A DNA stretch of 17,390 nucleotides from NCBI GenBank assembly GCA_043777755.1, contig JAYWHK010000312.1, positions 1 through 17,390 of the forward strand. The letters are read 5' to 3'. Of the stretch, positions 14,022 to 17,390 are shown piece by piece (position 1 is the first letter of the stretch; every line of letters starts with the position of its first letter). The stretch comes from CANHEE01 sp043777755 (lineage in GTDB: Bacteria > Bacteroidota > Bacteroidia > Chitinophagales > Saprospiraceae). The notes beneath the pieces were generated by a model. That model was not told where the DNA came from and did no database searches. It worked only from the letters and a program-made list of their open reading frames with translations. The position numbers and the translations under genes are program-made.

Positions 14022-14212
14022 TTGTTTTCTTCTTCAAAATTAGCATAAGTTCTATACAAACGAAATGCGCCATAAATAATCAATAAAATTGGGAATGACA
14101 TTTTCGCCCAAGATGGAAAAGAATCAAAAACGGGCAGATTTCTGTTGATAAAAGCGAATAATCCCAAAACCATATAGTTGATGGCTAAGACATATTTAAT
14201 TGTTTTGGACAT
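14018..14212 (-). CDS. Small two-helix membrane protein
   Basis: 64 residues with two predicted membrane segments, YVLAINYMVLGLFAFI (about 7-22) and MSFPILLIIYGAFRLY (about 38-53), joined by a short loop with NRNLPVFDSFPSW, and an acidic tail FEEENN. No family name can be given. It lies between tonB and the pstS-like gene in the same direction, so it probably belongs to that envelope cluster. Its stop is part of an inverted repeat. Confidence 0.72.
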   Translation of the reverse strand: MSKTIKYVLAINYMVLGLFAFINRNLPVFDSFPSWAKMSFPILLIIYGAFRLYRTYANFEEENN

Positions 14213-14226
14213 AATTTATTTAAGTT

Positions 14227-14261
14227 AAAGACCTCCCTAAATCCCTCCAAAGGAGGAACTT
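14227..14261. repeat. Dispersed Bacteroidota-type repeat (CCTCCCTAAATCCCTCC)
   Basis: AAAGACCTCCCTAAATCCC, then TCCAAAGGAGGAACTT: a G/C-patterned block inside AT-rich DNA, with a CCTCC-AAA-GGAGG hairpin at 14244-14256. I recall near-identical blocks as a dispersed intergenic repeat in many Bacteroidota genomes. It falls in the leader of the 64-residue gene. Confidence 0.6.
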
Positions 14262-14262
14262 A

Positions 14263-14270
14263 CAAAAGTA
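14263..14270 (-). promoter_or_regulatory. Possible -7 box (TACTTTTG) for the 64-residue and pstS-like genes
   Basis: TACTTTTG on the minus strand fits TAnnTTTG, about 50 bases before the ATG at 14212. No -33 element is seen, and such boxes arise by chance in AT-rich DNA. A 7-bp hairpin (ATTTGGC-GATT-GCCAAAT, 14309-14326) between tonB and this box lacks a proper U-tract. Confidence 0.35.
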
Positions 14271-14406
14271 GCGTTAAAATTTGTAAATTTTTAATTAAAA
14301 ATGTGACGATTTGGCGATTGCCAAATTTAAAAATAAACCAATTGTTCCGCAAAAATAATGAAATATTTAATAAAAAATGAAAATTTATCCTTACTTATTC
14401 ATTGTT

Positions 14407-15235
14407 TTATTCCAAGGTAAATTTAATCGGCAACGTAAAATAACAACGAACTGCTTTACCACCTTGTTTTCCAGCATTCCACGTTGGCATTTTTTTAACT
14501 ACTCGGATGGCTTCATTGTCGAGCAAATCGTGTACACCTTTCAATATTTTGACATCACCAATTCGTCCGTCTTTTTCCACAACAAACTTTACCACTACCC
14601 TACCCTTGATGTTCACTTCTCTGGCATACGCAGGATAATTGACATTCTCAGAAAGCCATTTCATCAAAGCCGTTGTACCATTTGGAAATTCAGCCGCTTG
14701 CTCTACAAATTCAAGCACAGCTTCTGGTTTAGACTCTTCTTGGTTCTACTGCCGCAATAGTTTGCTTATCGCCATCGCCACTATCTACCGTTGGTATTTC
14801 AATTCTACCAGAAGACTCAGAAGTTTGGTTAGAAATATCAGTTTTGTCTAATTCTTCGAGTGTTGGCAACTTGCTTTCTTCTTTACTATCATCAACAACC
14901 GTTGGAGGAATGTATGCAGTGGTAGCTTTCGGCGGTTTTGGCGGCTCAACTTGTTTGACTGGTGTCGGCGGAATCACTTTTAAATCTTCTACAGGCAAAG
15001 TAATATTATTATCAGTCATTTCAATAGTAACTGTTTTTGTTGCCAATTGTGCTTGAAACGTATGAATAAGTTGAGGCAAAAAAGCCCCAAAAAGGATTAA
15101 AGCTGTTCCTATCAATAAGGCTTTGGTTAATCGTTCTTCGTAATTTCTACGAAGTTGGTATGCGCCATAAGCTTTGTTGCGACCTTCAAAAACAATGTCT
15201 ATCATGTCTAAGGTCAATACTTTTGTTGCGTTCAT
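14407..15235 (-). pseudogene. tonB: TonB energy transducer split by a +1 frameshift
   Basis: TonB carries proton-motive energy from ExbB/ExbD to outer-membrane receptors such as SusC. The first part (start 15235, MNATKVLTLDMIDIVFEGRN) has the Bacteroidota TonB opening, with YGAYQLRRNYEERL and one membrane helix (about residues 39-55), then a proline-rich periplasmic stretch (PPTPVKQVEPPKPPK). It stops at 14729 after AAVEPRRV. The C-terminal TonB domain continues in another frame: EESKPEAVLEFVEQ, VNYPAYAREVNIKGRVVVKFVVEKDG, ending CYFTLPIKFTLE at 14407. One extra base in an AAGAAGAG stretch near 14740 breaks the frame; without it the join reads EP-EESKPEAV. An upstream ATG at 15313 is unlikely because its extra residues are not TonB-like. 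A sequencing error, a recent mutation or a programmed shift are all possible. Confidence 0.88.
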
Positions 15236-15330
15236 TGTAATATACATTTTTAATGTGAAAAATTTTATTTTATTATGAATAGCTATTTCATATATAAAAG
15301 ATGCAGCGAACATATATATTACATAAATTA

Positions 15331-15380
15331 TTTTGTCATTCTTTTGTCAGTAAAAATAAACGATTCGTCGGTAAAAATAA
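15331..15380. promoter_or_regulatory. Phased direct repeats upstream of tonB (Pho-box-like)
   Basis: TTTTGTCA occurs at 15331 and 15342, an 11-bp period; GTCAGTAAAAATAA at 15346 recurs as GTCGGTAAAAATAA at 15367, a 21-bp period. Helically phased direct repeats suggest dimeric regulator binding. TGTCA units 11 bp apart resemble the enterobacterial Pho box, which would suit the phosphate genes here, but the orientation is opposite to tonB and the Bacteroidota Pho box is not something I can verify. Confidence 0.35.
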
Positions 15381-15423
15381 TTTATACATCGGTTATTTAA
15401 GAATTTTCTTAAAAATAAAAATC

Positions 15424-15463
15424 AAAAAAAACACCTCAATGCGTACATTGAGGTGTTTTTTTT
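15424..15463. terminator. Terminator of the pit operon
   Basis: Perfect 11-bp stem ACACCTCAATG/CATTGAGGTGT around CGTA with A7 and T7 flanks. It lies 27 bases past the pit stop on the minus strand and separates that operon from tonB. It would also work on the plus strand. Confidence 0.93.
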
Positions 15464-15490
15464 AGCTTATTGAAAAAAATCAATTGTAGA

Positions 15491-16588
15491 TTAAATACCA
15501 AAACCAATTTTGGCAATATAATAAGCAACTGCTCCCAACAATCCAGAAATTGGAATGGTCAAAACCCATGCCCAAATCAAGTTGATGGTAACGCCCCATC
15601 TTACAGATGAAACACGCTTTATCATACCAGCACCAATGATAGAACCAGTAATGGTATGCGTTGTAGAAACAGGAATTGCTGTTACTTTTTTCGGGTCAAT
15701 ATCAACACCGAACCAGCCGCCCATTCCAGCAACCATTGTACCCCAGTTTGCAGTAGCGAAAAGGGTCAATGCACCAGCTGTTTCTGCTGCAAAACCTTCA
15801 AATGGCGAAAGTTTGGTTACTTTTTGTCCCATGGTTTTTACGATTTTCCAACCACCAGACATTGTTCCAATACCAATAGCAAGGTAACAAGCCATTGGAA
15901 TCCAACTTGGAATATTCTTCAAATCCGTCATTTTCATAAATTCTGGCAACTCAGCTGCTACGTTTGGATCAGCATTGGCAGCAACAAGAGCCGCTGCAAT
16001 GATACCAACTACTTTTTGGGCATCATTACCGCCATGTCCAATACTGAATGCTGCCGAAGAAACCAACTGCAAACCTCTAAAAACTTTATCTACACGCATC
16101 GGATTCATGTGTTTGCAGATATGAATCGTAATAATGGAAATAATAGAGGATAGCAACATACCAATCAATGGCGCAAGCAAAATAAAGTATAAAATTGGTG
16201 TGATTTTATCCATTTTAATAACGCTAAAATCGCCACCTGCGTGCGCAATTGCTGCACCAGCAAAACCACCAATCAAAGTATGCGAAGAAGATGATGGAAT
16301 CCCTTTCCACCAAGTGAAAAGGTTCCATATAATAGCTGCAATCAAACCAGCCATGACCACCGTCAGCGTTACAGCTGATGGTTTTACTGTCTTGGCAACT
16401 TGATCGGCTACGTGCAACTCAAATAACCAATATGCTAAGATATTGAAAAATGCCGCCCAAATAACTGCTACCGTAGGTGACAAAACCCTTGTAGAAACTA
16501 CTGTTGCAATGGAATTGGCAGCATCATGGAAGCCATTGATGTAATCAAAAATCAAGGCTAACACGATTACCGTGATAACTAATGTCAT
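15491..16588 (-). CDS. pit: Low-affinity inorganic phosphate transporter (PiT family)
   Basis: Inner-membrane symporter for phosphate, as metal-phosphate with protons in known bacterial members. It has the duplicated PiT signatures: FDYINGFHDAANSIATVVST (residues 14-33), PSSSSHTLIGGFAG (98-111), SIGHGGNDAQKVVG (182-195) and IPVSTTHTITGSIIGAG (305-321). About ten hydrophobic segments span its 365 residues. It is intact and of the shorter type lacking a long central loop. It follows the DUF47 gene after only 12 bases in the same direction, the standard regulator-transporter pair, and is closed by a strong terminator. Confidence 0.95.
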   Translation of the reverse strand: MTLVITVIVLALIFDYINGFHDAANSIATVVSTRVLSPTVAVIWAAFFNILAYWLFELHVADQVAKTVKPSAVTLTVVMAGLIAAIIWNLFTWWKGIPSSSSHTLIGGFAGAAIAHAGGDFSVIKMDKITPILYFILLAPLIGMLLSSIISIITIHICKHMNPMRVDKVFRGLQLVSSAAFSIGHGGNDAQKVVGIIAAALVAANADPNVAAELPEFMKMTDLKNIPSWIPMACYLAIGIGTMSGGWKIVKTMGQKVTKLSPFEGFAAETAGALTLFATANWGTMVAGMGGWFGVDIDPKKVTAIPVSTTHTITGSIIGAGMIKRVSSVRWGVTINLIWAWVLTIPISGLLGAVAYYIAKIGFGI

Positions 16589-16600
16589 GTGCCTAAATTT

Positions 16601-17248
16601 TTAAGAATTTTTAATAATAATAGATTCAATAACGTCCGCAACATCTTCGCAACGGTCTGTTGCATTCTCTAAATGATCCAATACTTCACGGTATTTGATT
16701 AAGTTGATGGCATCTTTTTCTGTTTTGAAAAGGTCTGCAATCGCATAATTATAGATGGTATCTGAATGATTCTCAATGCTATTGACACGAACCAATGCTT
16801 CTTTTACACGACCAACATTGTTCATATTGCGCATTTCTTTGATGGCAACCGCCAATTCTTTTGTCGCTTGTTCTACCAAATCAGCCAATTGCTTCATTGG
16901 TTCTGTAATATTGTCAATATGGTACAATTCCATTCTTTTTGCAGACGCATCAATGAAATCCGCTACATTGTCCATTGCAGAAGCCAAAGCGTGAATGTCT
17001 TCACGGTCAAAAGGCGTAATGAAATTAGAACTTAATTCCACCATAAGACGATGTGTCAAAGAATCTCCAACATTTTCTAACTCATGGATTTTTTTTACTA
17101 AATCAGAACGTTTTTCGGCAGAATGTTCGTTCATAAGGTTTTTGAGTTCACCAGCGATGTTCACCAAGTTGGCAGCTGACTCTTCAAAAAGGTCGAAAAA
17201 CTTACGGTCTTTCGGTACAAAAAAAGCGATGATACTGTTTAAATTCAT
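16601..17248 (-). CDS. DUF47 / PhoU-like protein, Pit accessory
   Basis: A 215-residue all-helical cytoplasmic protein of the DUF47 (PhoU-like) family. Hallmarks are FFDLFEESAANLVNIAGEL, HELENVGDSLTHRLMVELSSNFITPFDREDIHALASAMDNVADFIDA, and the second half VNSIENHSDTIYNYAIADLF ... YREVLDHLENATDRCEDVADVIESI. The E/D-rich ExxGD and DREDI, DNVAD, DRCEDVAD motifs are typical metal ligands. DUF47 genes almost always precede pit genes and are thought to tune phosphate uptake. It is the first gene of the two-gene operon; the 95 bases upstream to the next terminator show no clear TAnnTTTG box. Confidence 0.93.
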   Translation of the reverse strand: MNLNSIIAFFVPKDRKFFDLFEESAANLVNIAGELKNLMNEHSAEKRSDLVKKIHELENVGDSLTHRLMVELSSNFITPFDREDIHALASAMDNVADFIDASAKRMELYHIDNITEPMKQLADLVEQATKELAVAIKEMRNMNNVGRVKEALVRVNSIENHSDTIYNYAIADLFKTEKDAINLIKYREVLDHLENATDRCEDVADVIESIIIKNS

Positions 17249-17342
17249 CTTTGAATGTTTTAATTTTATTTTGTAATGTGTAGTTTTTTATTTAAGTAGT
17301 TGGGCTAAAATAAACGTGGTTATTTTTTCCAGTCGATTGCTC

Positions 17343-17390
17343 AAAAAGCGATAAATAACTTCCTTATAGTCAGCTATTTATCACTTTTTT
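17343..17390. terminator. Terminator of a gene beyond the right edge
   Basis: Arms AAAAAGCGATAAATA and TATTTATCACTTTTTT pair around a 17-base loop with one non-Watson-Crick position, which is a G-U pair on the minus strand and a C-A mismatch on the plus strand. It therefore fits best as the terminator of a minus-strand gene lying to the right of the window. Confidence 0.75.

Noticed and set aside
14309..14326. Hairpin ATTTGGC-GATT-GCCAAAT downstream of tonB as a terminator.
   Set aside because: Short stem and no adjacent U-tract on the minus strand.
14377..14851. Plus-strand open frames of 70 to 127 residues opposite tonB.
   Set aside because: They are antisense to a recognisable TonB coding sequence and have no family resemblance.
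15555..17276. Several plus-strand open frames opposite pit and DUF47.
   Set aside because: Shadows of two strongly conserved minus-strand genes.

Overview
The window is AT-rich (roughly two-thirds A+T by eye) and looks like a chromosomal segment of a Bacteroidota bacterium, most likely Cytophagales-like. The pointers are a SusD/RagB lipoprotein, a Bacteroidota-style TonB with a proline-rich middle, TAnnTTTG promoter boxes (one with a well-spaced TTTG at -33), and starts that mostly lack a Shine-Dalgarno. The phylum is well supported; anything finer is inference.

Left part (about 1-5630, + strand): a compact defence island built of four units, each followed by a related intergenic repeat. The units are (1) a decayed SUKH (SMI1/KNR4) plus ankyrin-like gene without a usable start codon; (2) a complete EcoRV-type restriction-modification pair, with endonuclease and adenine methyltransferase overlapping by 8 bp; (3) a PARIS-like pair, an AAA ATPase (AriA-like) abutting a DUF4435/TOPRIM protein (AriB-like); (4) a small DUF6155-like gene of unknown function. 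The repeat has a left box (CGTTGATGTCTAT) and a right palindrome centred on GCAATTGC. It occurs at about 985, 2904 and 4895, with a half copy at 5572 that supplies the last codons and stop of the fourth gene. This punctuation is the most unusual feature here and suggests cassette-like assembly. No GATATC (the EcoRV site) was found by eye anywhere in the window.

Middle (5800-10990): an orphan susD without a neighbouring susC, then a strong bidirectional terminator, then on the minus strand an intact xisI preceded by only the last ~50 codons of xisH. The xisH break lies beside a terminator that recurs almost identically about 3 kb away (7896 and 10941). Between the two copies sit two unrecognised envelope genes, a probable outer-membrane beta-barrel and a lipoprotein. 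This looks like an inserted or rearranged segment.

Right part (11000-17390, minus strand): a periplasmic TPR protein with its own promoter; a PstS-like phosphate-binding lipoprotein and a 64-residue membrane protein downstream of tonB; tonB itself, split by a +1 frameshift between its proline-rich region and C-terminal domain; and a DUF47 (PhoU-like)-pit phosphate transporter operon. The theme is envelope energy transduction and phosphate uptake. No rRNA, tRNA, CRISPR array, integrase or transposase was found.
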